From positions 372,001 to 436,000 of the forward strand of contig CAVVFX010000017.1 of the NCBI GenBank assembly GCA_963747535.1: 64,000 bases of DNA, in the 5' to 3' direction. Below, piece after piece: positions 19,357-28,084 of this stretch (the stretch's first letter is position 1; every line of letters starts with the position of its first letter). Source of the stretch: CAVVFX01 sp963747535 (GTDB taxonomy: Bacteria > Acidobacteriota > Terriglobia > Bryobacterales > Bryobacteraceae). The position numbers were made by a program, and so were the translations under genes. The notes beneath the pieces were generated by a model that was given only the letters and a program-made list of their open reading frames with translations, did no database searches and had not been told where the DNA came from.

Positions 19357-19871
19357 GACAGATTTGAATCACCTCTCCACGGAGTGAAGCGTGGAATCCA
19401 CCTCGGGACTTCAGTGCAGAAAAGCTCGTACTCCGAGCCAAAGCTTGCCCTTAAGGTCGGCTCTTCGTAAATCAGCACAAAAAGGTGACACAGCAGCCAG
19501 ACCAGCCCACCGTATGCAAGGATTCTCGCGTTTCCGAGGAGCAAGGCTTGACCGAGAATCGTGCTGACCACTGAGATGTACATCGGATTGCGGACATAGC
19601 GGTACAGTCCGGTGACTACCAGATGGCGGGTTGGGAACACTGGCGCCGGCGTGCCCAGGCCCTGCACCGCGAATCGGATAAAAGAATCCAGGAGTCCCGG
19701 AACCCCCAGGGCGATCAGTATACTGCCGGTTAAACGAAAAAGCATCATCCCGAAGAAAGGACCTTCGAGCTGCCAATGGGAGATCCACCAAGGCACCAAA
19801 CCGGCTACGAATCCAGGGGCGATGACCAGGAAGACCACCGAGCCAACCATCGCCCACACCTTCCTGACCAT
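19299..19871 (-). CDS. Isoprenylcysteine carboxyl methyltransferase-family membrane protein
   Basis: 190 residues from the ATG at 19871. At least three hydrophobic segments (VWAMVGSVVFLVIAPGFVAG; LFRLTGSILIALGVPGLL; AYGGLVWLLCHLFVLIYEEP) and the C-terminal PEMT/ICMT cofactor motif GLYRYVRNPMY followed by YEEPTLRASFGSEYELFC. The family methylates lipids or prenylated residues with SAM; bacterial members are mostly uncharacterised. The frame is open upstream to 20009, but that part is a type A repeat, so the internal ATG is preferred. Confidence 0.8.
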   Translation of the reverse strand: MVRKVWAMVGSVVFLVIAPGFVAGLVPWWISHWQLEGPFFGMMLFRLTGSILIALGVPGLLDSFIRFAVQGLGTPAPVFPTRHLVVTGLYRYVRNPMYISVVSTILGQALLLGNARILAYGGLVWLLCHLFVLIYEEPTLRASFGSEYELFCTEVPRWIPRFTPWRGDSNLSQPGNSSGHGDPAVNPPST

Positions 19872-19921
19872 GTCTTCATGTAAGCAGGTCACCTTGCCAT
19901 CTGCAATGGTAACAAGCCCCC

Positions 19922-19975
19922 CGTAGGGCAGACCATCGTTTTTTGTGGTCTGCCCGGCTGCGCAGCAGCCGTTCT
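19922..19975 (+). repeat. Type A double-hairpin repeat, copy 3
   Basis: GGCAGACCATCG, T-run, TGTGGTCTGCC, then GGCTGCGCAGCAGCC. Full consensus copy between the pspA end and the methyltransferase-like gene. + orientation, opposite to both neighbours. Confidence 0.85.
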
Positions 19976-20013
19976 TGCGGCCTGCCGCTTTACGGAGCGG
20001 CGGAAGCATGTAT

Positions 20014-20676
20014 TTACGCCAGGCGTCGTTTGCCCTTCAGTTCAGCCAGGAGTTTTTCCACTTCGTCCGCTGTCTCGAGCGAGGCGAGGCGGCCTTCGAC
20101 ATCGTCTTCCACCATGCTGTGCAGAGCTTCACCATACGCTTCGTTGTGCCGGACCTTGTCTTCCATCCGGTCAAACGTCGTCGAATGCGACATTGCCCCG
20201 GCGTTCAGCTGGGCGTCGGCGGCCGTACTCATGACGCGGGACCGCCGCTGGCGCGCCACCAGGACGTCGGCCTTGCCCCTGGCTTCGGCAAGCTTGGTCT
20301 GCAGTTTGGCGAACGCCGACTTCAGGTTTTCCACCTGCACCTTCTGGTCGGCGATCTGCTCCTCGAAAGCGCCCGTCATCTTGCGGCTGCTGATGGCGCG
20401 TTCGATCGCGGCGCGTGCCAGGGCATCGTCTTCGCGCGCCAGCGCGAGGTCCGCCTTATGCATCCACGCCGCCTCCTTTTCACCGTCCTCGGTGCGTTTG
20501 CGCTCCAGCACATGCAGGTCGGCGACCGCAATCGCTACTTGCGTCTTGACCTGCATGAGCTGATTTTCCATATCGAGAATAACCTGCTTGATCATCTTGG
20601 CGGGATCTTCCGCGCGATCGATCAGGTCGTTAAGATTAGCCCGCAGCAGAGTGCTGACCCGTTCCATCAGTGCCAT
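20014..20676 (-). CDS. pspA: PspA/IM30 (Vipp1) family membrane-stress protein
   Basis: 220 residues from the ATG at 20676, which follows a strong AAAGGAGAA ribosome site. Typical PspA/IM30: N-terminal amphipathic helix (MERVSTLLRANLNDLIDRAEDP, membrane binding), then almost entirely coiled coil (QVKTQVAIAVADLHVLERKR; LAREDDALARAAIERAI; VENLKSAFAKLQTKLAEAR). It forms ESCRT-III-like rods on damaged membranes. It is the last gene of the XRE-NfeD-flotillin-PspA operon, 52 bp after flotillin. Confidence 0.92.
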   Translation of the reverse strand: MALMERVSTLLRANLNDLIDRAEDPAKMIKQVILDMENQLMQVKTQVAIAVADLHVLERKRTEDGEKEAAWMHKADLALAREDDALARAAIERAISSRKMTGAFEEQIADQKVQVENLKSAFAKLQTKLAEARGKADVLVARQRRSRVMSTAADAQLNAGAMSHSTTFDRMEDKVRHNEAYGEALHSMVEDDVEGRLASLETADEVEKLLAELKGKRRLA

Positions 20677-20728
20677 TGTGATTCTCCTTTCAAATCCTGT
20701 GGCCGCGAACGAACGCCGGCAAATTAAT

Positions 20729-22174
20729 TTATTCGGTTGTCGCGGCTTTAGTTTTCTTGTTGTCGTCCGGCCCTGGCTTGTTTTCACCGATGGCCCGGAC
20801 CTTTCCAAAGAGCTCGGACATCTGCATGCCTGAGAGCGTTTCAAACAGCGCCGGAATCTGCGCTGCCATCTTGGTAATATCGCCTGTAATTTTGTTCATT
20901 CCCGCGGCGTCGCCGTTGCCTGTCGATACGATCGTGATCTTGTCGACGTTGGCCAGCGGCGCGGCGAGCGCGCGTACGATTTCCGGTAAACCAGTGATCA
21001 GCTTGTCGACTACCGCAGCCTGGTTCCATTCCTGGTAGGCCACTGCTTTCACGTTCATGGCGCGAGCTTCAGCGTCGCCCTTCTTGAACGTAATCTCGGC
21101 TTCCGCTTCGCCCTGCGTGCGGATCGCGCTGGCGCGTCCTTCCGATTCCAGCGTCAGCTTGTCCTTTTCGGCTTCCGCCAGAGCATTGATCCGTTTGCGT
21201 TCGATTTCGGCAGGCTTGAGCACCGTGGCAATCAGTTCGCGCTCGCGGCGCTGGATTTCGGCATCCTGCACCTTGATCTGCTGCTCTTTCTCGGTCTGCT
21301 GGATCTTGATCGCCTCCGCGACGACCTGCTGCTTCATGATGTTTCCCTGGATCTCGTAGGCTGCGTCCGCCTGGGCCTTCTGTCGGTTCACGGTTTCCAG
21401 GTAGGTCGCCTTCTTGATCTCCAGGTCGCGCTGCGATTCCGCCTGCTTGGCGAGCGACAACGTCTCGGCCAGCACGCGCTCCTGGTCGGCCTGCGCCCTG
21501 GCGATGGCGGACGCTCGCGACGCCTCGGCACGCTTGATCGCGGTATCGCGTTCCGCTTCAGCAGAGGCAACATCGGCATCGCGCTTGATGCGGGCGACGT
21601 CGGGCTTGCCCATATTGATGATGTATTCGTTCTTGTCGCGAACCTCCTTCAGGGTGAAGGAAATGACCATCAGGCCCATCTTGTTGAGGTCGTCGGCGCA
21701 GGTGGAGCGCATGCGTTCGCCGATCATCTCGGGCTCTTTCACGATCTGTTCGACACTGAGCTGGCCGATGATTCCGCGCAAGTGGCCTTCCATGACGAGG
21801 CGGATCAGCGCCAGGCGGTCGGCATCCGTCTTAGTGAGGAACTGTTCAGCGGCCGTCTGGATCGACTCGGGATCCGACTTCACCTTGATCTGCGCAACGG
21901 CTTCCACGGTGACGGCGACGCCCTGGTTGGTGTAGAGATCCTGCTGCGGAGCCACGTCGAACGACATCAGCTCGAGCGAAAGCGTTTTGCAGGTCTCGAC
22001 CAGCGGGAAGATAACAGTTCCGCGGCCCTTGATGACGCGGGTGCCCCGAAATCCGTAAACGAGCAGCGCTTCATGTGGCCCGGCTTTGCGAAAAAGCCGG
22101 GCAAACATGCTCACGATGAATAGCGTGCCCAATAGAACCGCCAACGTGATGGCGGCAATCAATCCGATATCCAT
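20729..22174 (-). CDS. Flotillin-like membrane scaffold protein (SPFH/PHB domain)
   Basis: 481 residues from the ATG at 22174, preceded by CAGGAGAATAT. One N-terminal membrane helix (IGLIAAITLAVLLGTLFIVSMF), an SPFH/PHB domain (about 40-200; LVYGFRGTRVIKGRGT, GVAVTVEAVAQIKVKS), then the flotillin-type coiled coil with Glu-Ala repeats (KRAEASRASAIARAQAD; QGEAEAEITFKKGDAEARA). It organises detergent-resistant membrane domains. NfeD proteins are the usual partners of flotillins, as here. The 88 bp before it contain type B palindromes. Confidence 0.92.
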   Translation of the reverse strand: MDIGLIAAITLAVLLGTLFIVSMFARLFRKAGPHEALLVYGFRGTRVIKGRGTVIFPLVETCKTLSLELMSFDVAPQQDLYTNQGVAVTVEAVAQIKVKSDPESIQTAAEQFLTKTDADRLALIRLVMEGHLRGIIGQLSVEQIVKEPEMIGERMRSTCADDLNKMGLMVISFTLKEVRDKNEYIINMGKPDVARIKRDADVASAEAERDTAIKRAEASRASAIARAQADQERVLAETLSLAKQAESQRDLEIKKATYLETVNRQKAQADAAYEIQGNIMKQQVVAEAIKIQQTEKEQQIKVQDAEIQRRERELIATVLKPAEIERKRINALAEAEKDKLTLESEGRASAIRTQGEAEAEITFKKGDAEARAMNVKAVAYQEWNQAAVVDKLITGLPEIVRALAAPLANVDKITIVSTGNGDAAGMNKITGDITKMAAQIPALFETLSGMQMSELFGKVRAIGENKPGPDDNKKTKAATTE

Positions 22175-22187
22175 ATATTCTCCTGTC

Positions 22188-22240
22188 GTACGTAACACAG
22201 GCTTCAGTCTGTGTTCTTGCTCGACGGACCTGCAGTCCGT
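22188..22240 (+). repeat. Type B palindromes within the nfeD-flotillin gap
   Basis: CACAGGCTTCAGTCTGTG (arms CACAG.CT/AGTCTGTG) followed by GACGGACCTGCAGTCCGTC, a second palindrome. They fill most of the 88-bp gap and could form RNA hairpins that adjust relative expression within the operon. Confidence 0.7.
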
Positions 22241-22262
22241 CGTAGAGGGTTCCGCAAACAGT

Positions 22263-22820
22263 TCAGCTTGCGGCTGACTCCTCGCGCGTCATTTCATCGA
22301 ATCCGCGCACGTAGGCTATGCCTTTTTCGTAACGCGTGACGATGACTTCCGTGCCCTTGGCGATGGGGCTGCCGTCTTCGCTGCGAACCGGCGCAGCATA
22401 GCGCTGCCCCTGTTGCGAATAGGTCATCTCGCCGGTGCCCCCGCCCTCTCGGACCGTGCTGGTAACGCGTCCCAGCACGCCGATCATGTCGTAATCCGCC
22501 GGATCGAGGGGAATGTCGCTGCGCATGAGGACCCGCGCGATAAACCAGAACACCATCGATGCCCCCACCAGACCCAGCAATCCCGAGATCAACAGCGCCC
22601 ACAAGAACCACCACGTCTCGAAGCGTGTGATCAGGTACCCGCCGGCGCCAAACCATAAGAGGAACGCCGCGATGGTGCCCATGTTGAACGCTCCCCCCGC
22701 CGGTCCGCCTCCGTGGTGGAGATGCACGTGGGGCGCATGGAACGTGCTGCCCATCAAGGCCATCAGGCTGAATCCACCGCCGATGCCGAAACAGATGAGA
22801 TAGAAATCAAGCCAATTCAC
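22263..22820 (-). CDS. NfeD-like membrane protein, flotillin partner
   Basis: 185 residues from the GTG at 22820, which has AAAGGAAA upstream and overlaps the regulator's TGA as GTGA. A hydrophobic N-terminus (FYLICFGIGGGFSLMAL), a His-rich loop (HAPHVHLHHGGGP), two further membrane segments, and a soluble C-terminal OB-like NfeD domain (DYDMIGVLGRVTSTVREGG; KGTEVIVTRYEKGIAYV). NfeD proteins act with flotillins in membrane microdomains. The histidine loop might bind metal. The ORF extends upstream to 22931, but that part belongs to the regulator. Confidence 0.85.
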   Translation of the reverse strand: MNWLDFYLICFGIGGGFSLMALMGSTFHAPHVHLHHGGGPAGGAFNMGTIAAFLLWFGAGGYLITRFETWWFLWALLISGLLGLVGASMVFWFIARVLMRSDIPLDPADYDMIGVLGRVTSTVREGGGTGEMTYSQQGQRYAAPVRSEDGSPIAKGTEVIVTRYEKGIAYVRGFDEMTREESAAS

Positions 22821-23320
22821 GAGAGTTTCCTTTCGAGGGGCTTTCCCGATTCGTTCTCCGGCCGCAGCACCTGCAACAGGCGTTCTGCCAGGCCGGGATT
22901 TTCCAGAATTGCGCCAAGGAGGACCAGACACCCGCGGGAATCCTCATGGCGCGCCACTTTCACCAAAGTACGGCTGACCTCGCCATCCGTGCGGAAGCGC
23001 TCCGCACCGTTGATCAGCCAAAGATCGAGGCGGTTCTCCAGAGCAGCCGCATCGGAAACGAGCTCGGTGTGATAGCCCTCCGGGTCATCCACCAGATAGC
23101 CGGGATGAACCTGGAAGAAGCGCGCCAACAACATTCGTGTGGCATTGGTCAGGTGCGGGCGGGCGCCACTCTCGATCTGCGAAAGATACGATTGCGAGAT
23201 CGATGCCTTCTGCTCCTTGGCAATGGCGCGGACGATCTCCTGCTGGGTCATCTCCCGGCCCAGACCACGGAGAGTGCCTTCCACTTCCCGGAGGTAACGA
23301 AGTTTGTCACCGAGGCTCAT
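22817..23320 (-). CDS. XRE-family (helix-turn-helix) transcriptional regulator
   Basis: 167 residues from the ATG at 23320. The HTH occupies about residues 4-58 (LGDKLRYLREVEG; EMTQQEIVRAIAKEQ; ISQSYLSQIESGARPHLTNAT); the rest is a helical C-terminal domain of unknown fold. It heads the NfeD-flotillin-PspA operon and overlaps nfeD by four bases. A perfect palindrome lies directly 5' of its start codon inside the promoter, so autorepression is likely. No Shine-Dalgarno sequence precedes the ATG. The frame continues upstream to 23542 but crosses promoter and repeat DNA, so that extension is rejected. Confidence 0.88.
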   Translation of the reverse strand: MSLGDKLRYLREVEGTLRGLGREMTQQEIVRAIAKEQKASISQSYLSQIESGARPHLTNATRMLLARFFQVHPGYLVDDPEGYHTELVSDAAALENRLDLWLINGAERFRTDGEVSRTLVKVARHEDSRGCLVLLGAILENPGLAERLLQVLRPENESGKPLERKLS

Positions 23321-23365
23321 ATCGCAATCTGCAATAATGGTATTGCAGATTGCGATAATTGTCAA
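23321..23365 (-). promoter_or_regulatory. Promoter and perfect-palindrome operator of the XRE-NfeD-flotillin-PspA operon
   Basis: On the minus strand: TTGACA (-35) at 23365-23360, a 17-bp spacer, and TACCAT (-10) at 23342-23337. A perfect inverted repeat with 16-bp arms (ATCGCAATCTGCAATA at 23321-23336 and its complement at 23341-23356, 4-bp centre) covers the spacer, the -10 region and the bases up to the start codon at 23320. Transcription would start about 10 nt or less before the ATG, so the mRNA is nearly leaderless. A regulator bound here would block RNA polymerase. The operator call is inference from position. Confidence 0.8.
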
Positions 23366-23404
23366 GAGGGAAAATTTCCGATCTTTCGTCTGCGGAGTAG
23401 CACT

Positions 23405-23580
23405 CGGCTTTGGCCATTTGTGGGGCGGACGCCACGTCCGCAAGCGACCCCTGGTCGCCCTGGGTCGCGCTGGGTCGCGCAAGCGACATTTGGTGACCAA
23501 GCTGGAGAAGTGCCCGCTGCGTCGCAAGAAGTTGAAATTCAAATGGCCAAAGTCCAGGCCAGCTGTGCAGCAGCCCGCAG
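23405..23580 (+). repeat. Type C intergenic repeat, copy 1
   Basis: Shares GGGCGGACGCC, CGTCCGCAAGCGACC, CTGGTCGCCC and a terminal TTGAAATTCAAATGGCCAAA with 37090-37245. It contains a GGACG..CGTCC hairpin. It lies between the kinase 3' end and the regulator promoter. Confidence 0.75.
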
Positions 23581-23586
23581 CCTTCG

Positions 23587-25296
23587 CTATTTGCTCACAG
23601 TCAGAGTCTGGTCGCCATCGAAATACGCCAGAAAGCGGCTACCCGCTGGAGCTATCGCGTCCTTTGACCGGGAACCGCCCAGCGGATCGAGCGGCGGATC
23701 CCTCCGGCTTTCTCCCAGCCGTCCTGCAGTGGCTCGGACCTTCACCTTGGTGCCATCGATCGCGGTCGCTTCCAGCAGCCGGTAGGTGGGCCGCGTGGTT
23801 TTCACCAGAAACTTCTTCCTGGCCGCTTCCACCACTACACCGGTAACTGCGGCGCCCTTTGCGATGACGACGGTATCGCCGACCTTGACATCCGTGATCG
23901 CCCGGAAATTCAGTACCTGGCCAGGTCCGCAGTCCGCGGGAACGTCCTGGGTCAGCGCAATCTCGAAGGGCAGCCCTCCGATCAGATTGATGGTGCGAGT
24001 CTGCGGCGTTGGCGGGGAACCGGCGGCCGCGCTGTTCGGATTGCGCATCGCTTGCAAGACCGCTTCGGTGACGCCGCCCTTAGTGAGCCGGATGATCTCC
24101 GCCGTCGACAGATTGAAGTTCGTGGGCGTCGATCGGATCTGGCCGATGATCACCGACTCGGGCACGTGGTTTTCCGCCATGTCCAGAATGGCCTGATTGC
24201 TCAGAATGGCTGGGGAAAGCGCCGAAGGCTTAGGCGCTGCGAGCGGATTGGCCGCAGCGGTTTGCGGCGGCGCGGGCGGCCTGGTGCGGACGCGGGAAGT
24301 CCACAACCAGGCTGCGGCGGATGCCAGCACGAGAAGAGCAATCGCAACGGCTGCGATTGGGCGGTTCTTTCCCGGAGCGGTCCTGATTCTGGTTGGGTGC
24401 TCGATCCGCGGCAGCGGCACGATTAAAATCCCGGAGTCTGACTTTTGCCTCAAGGCCGCCAGTTCAGCGTGCATTTCGTCCATGGATTGGAATCGCTCGA
24501 CGGGATCCTTGCGCAGGGCACGATGAATGATTTGCTCAAGCTCCGGCGGAACGCCCGACGCCGCCGCGGAAATAGGCGGCGGCTCGTCACGGAGGATAGC
24601 CGTGAGCGTAAGGAGCGGGGAAGCCTCCTGGAAGGCCTTGTGCCCGGTGACCATTTCGTACATCACGCAGCCGAAGGAAAAGACATCGGACCGCGCGTCC
24701 ACTTTACTGCCTTGCGCCTGCTCCGGCGACATATAGCACATGGTGCCCAGAATCGAGCCTTCGACGGTCATCGGCGCCGGTCCCGCGGTTTGCGTGATGT
24801 CGCTCAGCGAAACGTCGCCGACGGGTCCCGTCATCTTGGCCAGTCCGAAGTCGAGGATCTTCACCAGTCCCTGGGGAGTCACCATGATGTTGCCCGGCTT
24901 CAGATCCCGATGCACGATTCCCGCGCCATGGGCGGCCTTTAGACCGTCGGCGATCTGCACGGCGTGTTGGAGCGACACCTGCGTTCCCAGACCGCCTTGC
25001 GGAATCAGATCGCCGAGCGTTTTGCCCTTGACGTACTCCATAACCATGAACTGGTCGCTTCCGTAGGGAAAAATGTCATGGATGGTGATAATATTCGGAT
25101 GGTTCAGACTGGAAGCCGCCTGGGCCTCCTGGATAAATCGACGGCGGAACTCCGGTGCGTTCGAACTGCTTCCCAGGAGCACCTTGATGGCGACGAGACG
25201 GTTGAGACGCGTGTCCTGTGCCTTGTAGACCTCGCCCATCCCCCCGGCGCCCAGCTTCTCCAGAATCTCGTACTGCAAAATGGTTTGGCCAAGCAT
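23587..25296 (-). CDS. Hanks-type serine/threonine protein kinase, membrane anchored
   Basis: 569 residues from the ATG at 25296. Kinase domain about 1-265: glycine loop KLGAGGMGEVYKA, VAIK lysine, HRDLKPGN catalytic loop, DFGLAKM, and YMSPEQAQG activation-segment end. A single membrane helix (PIAAVAIALLVLASAAAWLW, about 320-340) separates it from a periplasmic part rich in Pro/Ala and then a beta-rich C-terminal domain (VGDTVVIAKGAAVTGVVVEA) resembling a sensor or adaptor. Complete kinase motifs suggest activity. It may sense an envelope signal; the adjacent operon is membrane stress, but no direct link is visible. Confidence 0.92.
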   Translation of the reverse strand: MLGQTILQYEILEKLGAGGMGEVYKAQDTRLNRLVAIKVLLGSSSNAPEFRRRFIQEAQAASSLNHPNIITIHDIFPYGSDQFMVMEYVKGKTLGDLIPQGGLGTQVSLQHAVQIADGLKAAHGAGIVHRDLKPGNIMVTPQGLVKILDFGLAKMTGPVGDVSLSDITQTAGPAPMTVEGSILGTMCYMSPEQAQGSKVDARSDVFSFGCVMYEMVTGHKAFQEASPLLTLTAILRDEPPPISAAASGVPPELEQIIHRALRKDPVERFQSMDEMHAELAALRQKSDSGILIVPLPRIEHPTRIRTAPGKNRPIAAVAIALLVLASAAAWLWTSRVRTRPPAPPQTAAANPLAAPKPSALSPAILSNQAILDMAENHVPESVIIGQIRSTPTNFNLSTAEIIRLTKGGVTEAVLQAMRNPNSAAAGSPPTPQTRTINLIGGLPFEIALTQDVPADCGPGQVLNFRAITDVKVGDTVVIAKGAAVTGVVVEAARKKFLVKTTRPTYRLLEATAIDGTKVKVRATAGRLGESRRDPPLDPLGGSRSKDAIAPAGSRFLAYFDGDQTLTVSK

Positions 25297-25472
25297 AGCG
25301 CGCGTCGAAGGAGTCAACGCTTAGTCTGTCACACCCCGTGCACGTTGATGACCCTGCTCTATCTTACCCAACCGGATTTGTATTGAAAACACCACCTCAG
25401 CCGAGCAGCCGTTCCTGCCTGTCAGCCGCCTTCAGCCACCTTCAGGCGGCTATGCGGTTTGGCCATTTCCGT

Positions 25473-25525
25473 CGTGGGGCAGACCATCGTTTTTTGTGGT
25501 CTGCCTGGCTGCGTAGCGGCCTGCA
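25473..25525 (+). repeat. Type A double-hairpin repeat, copy 4
   Basis: GGGGCAGACCATCG, T-run, TGTGGTCTGCC, then GGCTGCGTAGCGGCC and AGCCGCC. In the 270-bp gap between the PA14 gene and the kinase start. + orientation, opposite to both genes. Confidence 0.82.
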
Positions 25526-25567
25526 GCCGCCTTTTACGCGGCTTTCTTGCCCGTGAGAGTGCGCCGT

Positions 25568-26260
25568 TCACGGGGTGGTCATCCCTATTACGAAATCCTG
25601 GCCCGGCTTGCGTCTGGGCCGGGTAGTGGAAAACTGCGGATCATCCGGCCTGCTTTTCTTCCATTGAGCCAGGGCCTCGGGCGACAGGTAGTCATCCGTG
25701 TTGAACAGGCTGAACTCATCCTCACCGGGAGGGATTACCGCAACCATGAGCGCAACCTCGTCGCGCGGCCCCTGGAAATAAGAAATGCGGATGCGATGCT
25801 CTCCGCGCTTGAGCTTGGCGACGCCGGCATAGCCTCGAGCCGGGTGCATGCCGTCGTTGTCGATGATTAGGCGGCCATCGATGTAAAGCTTGGAGCCGTC
25901 GTCGGACACTACTGCCCAGGTGTATTTACCGGGCTTCTCGATCCAGATGTTTCCCGTGTAATCGATCGCGAACCATTCGAACCGGTCGGTGACGCCGGGA
26001 AACCCTTGAGTAAAGCTGCGCCGCGGGACGTTCAACTCGTTGGCGTAAATGGTTCCGACGGGCTTCAGCTTCTTGAAATTGGGAAGTCCCAGACTCATGG
26101 GCGGAATGAAGTATATCTCTCCGCGGAGTCCGGTGGAAAGGATCACTGTCGTTCCGAAATGAGCTACCGGATCTTCCTCTGTGGGGGCGGGGGCTGTCTG
26201 GGAGAAAGCGGGCGTCAGGCACCAGGCGACGCACCAGGCCAAAGTACAGCGCACCATCAT
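25568..26260 (-). CDS. Secreted PA14-domain protein
   Basis: 230 residues with a signal peptide (CTLAWCVAWCLTPAFSQTAP, cleavage after FSQ or nearby). Residues about 45-180 form a PA14-like beta-sandwich: TGLRGEIYFIPP, FEWFAIDYTGNIWIEKPGKY, WAVVSDDGSKLYIDGRLIID, LKRGEHRIRISYFQGP. The SDDGSKLYIDG motif is diagnostic. PA14 domains bind carbohydrate or act as spacers in secreted enzymes; no catalytic domain accompanies it. C-terminal tail is basic. It may act at the surface, possibly in polysaccharide binding. Confidence 0.82.
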   Translation of the reverse strand: MMVRCTLAWCVAWCLTPAFSQTAPAPTEEDPVAHFGTTVILSTGLRGEIYFIPPMSLGLPNFKKLKPVGTIYANELNVPRRSFTQGFPGVTDRFEWFAIDYTGNIWIEKPGKYTWAVVSDDGSKLYIDGRLIIDNDGMHPARGYAGVAKLKRGEHRIRISYFQGPRDEVALMVAVIPPGEDEFSLFNTDDYLSPEALAQWKKSRPDDPQFSTTRPRRKPGQDFVIGMTTP

Positions 26261-26360
26261 GGGGAACCTGCAGTACCTGACCCAAATGTATCATGAGGGA
26301 GATTCCTGCATCCGGCCAGACCGCCCAGGTGCGTGCTAACGTGTTTTAAGAGAGCGACCA

Positions 26361-26933
26361 GTGGCTACACAACCGAAGACATTCCTCACGCCCGAGCAAT
26401 ATCTGGAAATCGAGCGTGCGGCCGAGTTCAAGAGTGAGTACTACCAGGGCGAGATGTTTGCCATGGCGGGTGCCGTCAGGGTCCACAATCTGCTGGCCGT
26501 TAACGCGGCAAGCGAGATTCGAGACCAATTGCGGAAGCGCTCCTGTGAGGCTTACGCGGCCGATATGCGTGTGCTGGTTCCTTCGACCGGACTGTACACC
26601 TATCCGGATGTTGTCGCGGTATGCGGTGAGCGCCAGTTCCTGGATGACCGGCAGGACACGCTGCTAAACCCCCACCTCATCATCGAAGTGCTTTCGCCCA
26701 CCACCGAGGCCTACGATCGCGGACGCAAGTTCGAACACTATCGCTCGGTCGGTTCGCTGAGCGACTATCTGATGGTCGCGTCCGACCGCATCCACGCCGA
26801 CCTGTTCACCAGGCAACCGGATGGGCGCTGGCTTCTGACCTCGGCAAGCCGGCTGGAAGATTCGCTCGACCTACAGTCCGTCGGATGCCGGTTGAACCTG
26901 TCCGATCTTTATGAGAAAGTGGAATTCGCCTAA
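26361..26933 (+). CDS. Uma2 family (DUF820) restriction-endonuclease-fold protein
   Basis: 190 residues, GTG start at 26361. Uma2 signature: LTPEQYLEIERAAEFKSEYY near the N-terminus, ADMRVLVPSTGLYTYPDVVAV (the PD aspartate) and LIIEVLSPTTEAYDRGRKFEHYR (the ExE/QxK part), so PD-(D/E)XK nuclease-fold residues are present. Such genes are abundant in cyanobacteria and Acidobacteriota; most are uncharacterised. It stands alone between two unrelated genes. Confidence 0.85.
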   Translation: MATQPKTFLTPEQYLEIERAAEFKSEYYQGEMFAMAGAVRVHNLLAVNAASEIRDQLRKRSCEAYAADMRVLVPSTGLYTYPDVVAVCGERQFLDDRQDTLLNPHLIIEVLSPTTEAYDRGRKFEHYRSVGSLSDYLMVASDRIHADLFTRQPDGRWLLTSASRLEDSLDLQSVGCRLNLSDLYEKVEFA

Positions 26934-26986
26934 AGACAGGGCAGGACACGGCTCAAGTGTGTCTTACGCCCGGAGACGAGTTCAGT

Positions 26987-27880
26987 ATGGAACGAAAAAA
27001 AGCGTCCGACTTCCCGCAAGAGCTACTCAATCTCTTTGACCGCTACGTACACGGCGATATCGACCGCCGCGGATTTTTCGACGGTGCGAAGAAATTCGCT
27101 ACCGGAGGCCTGACTGCTACCGCAATCTGGGAGAGCCTTCGGCCCAACTTCGCCTGGGCAGACCAGGTCCCGAAGGACGACAGCCGGATCAAGACCGAAA
27201 CCGTGACCATCCCGTCGCCTCAGGGCAACGGCAGTATCAAAGGCTATTTCGTGCGCCCTGCGAATGACGCCGGAAAGTTGCCGGTGGTGCTGGTGGTGCA
27301 TGAGAACCGCGGCCTGAATCCCTATATCGAAGACGTGGCGCGGCGTTTGGCAGTCGCCAATTTCATCGCACTCGCGCCTGACGGACTAACCAGTGTCGGC
27401 GGCTATCCGGGCGACGAAGAGAAGGGCGTCAAACTCTTCGCCACGGTCGACAAAGGCAAGATGACCGAAGATTTTATCGCGGCGGCGAAGTGGCTGAAAG
27501 CGCGTCCGGGCTCCAACGGTAAACTCGGCGTGGTCGGATTCTGTTTCGGAGGCGGCATGGCCAACACCCTGGCTGTGCGCATGGGCTCCGAGTTGTCCGC
27601 CGCCGTCGCCTTCTACGGCTCGCAGCCCTCTGCTGACGACACCGCCAAAATCAAGGCGCCCCTGCTGCTTCACTATGCCTCCCTTGACACGCGCATTACG
27701 GGCAACTGGCCAAAGTATGAGGAGGCCCTCAAAGCCAACCACATCACCGCTACCGGCTATGTCTACGAGGGCGCCAATCACGGTTTTCACAACGACACGA
27801 CGCCTCGCTATGACGAAGCCGCGGCCAAGTTAGCGTGGCAACGAACTCTTGATTTCTTTAATCAGTATCTGCGTGGATAA
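26987..27880 (+). CDS. Dienelactone hydrolase family protein
   Basis: 297 residues from the ATG at 26987. The N-terminal 60 residues include a twin-arginine-like IDRRGFFDGAKKFATGG signal. The alpha/beta-hydrolase domain has VVLVVHENRGLNPYIEDVARRLA, the catalytic Cys in GFCFGGGMA, the Asp loop YASLDTRI and His in GANHGFHNDT, all as in dienelactone hydrolases. It probably hydrolyses lactones or esters outside the cytoplasm. Substrate unknown. Monocistronic. Confidence 0.88.
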   Translation: MERKKASDFPQELLNLFDRYVHGDIDRRGFFDGAKKFATGGLTATAIWESLRPNFAWADQVPKDDSRIKTETVTIPSPQGNGSIKGYFVRPANDAGKLPVVLVVHENRGLNPYIEDVARRLAVANFIALAPDGLTSVGGYPGDEEKGVKLFATVDKGKMTEDFIAAAKWLKARPGSNGKLGVVGFCFGGGMANTLAVRMGSELSAAVAFYGSQPSADDTAKIKAPLLLHYASLDTRITGNWPKYEEALKANHITATGYVYEGANHGFHNDTTPRYDEAAAKLAWQRTLDFFNQYLRG

Positions 27881-28084
27881 AACGCAAAGATATTCTTGAG
27901 AACTTTCGCGTCCCGATCCGACTAATAGAGTGAAACCAGGCGCAAGGCAACCGTTCCTCCGCGGTCCTCGCTTGCATCCATACAGGCTGTGCATAAACTC
28001 CGATGCACGGCCTGTTTTTTTTCTGTGATAAACCTGAGTCCGGAAGAAAAACTCAAATGTCCCGGACAAGTCAGGTGGCCTCCC

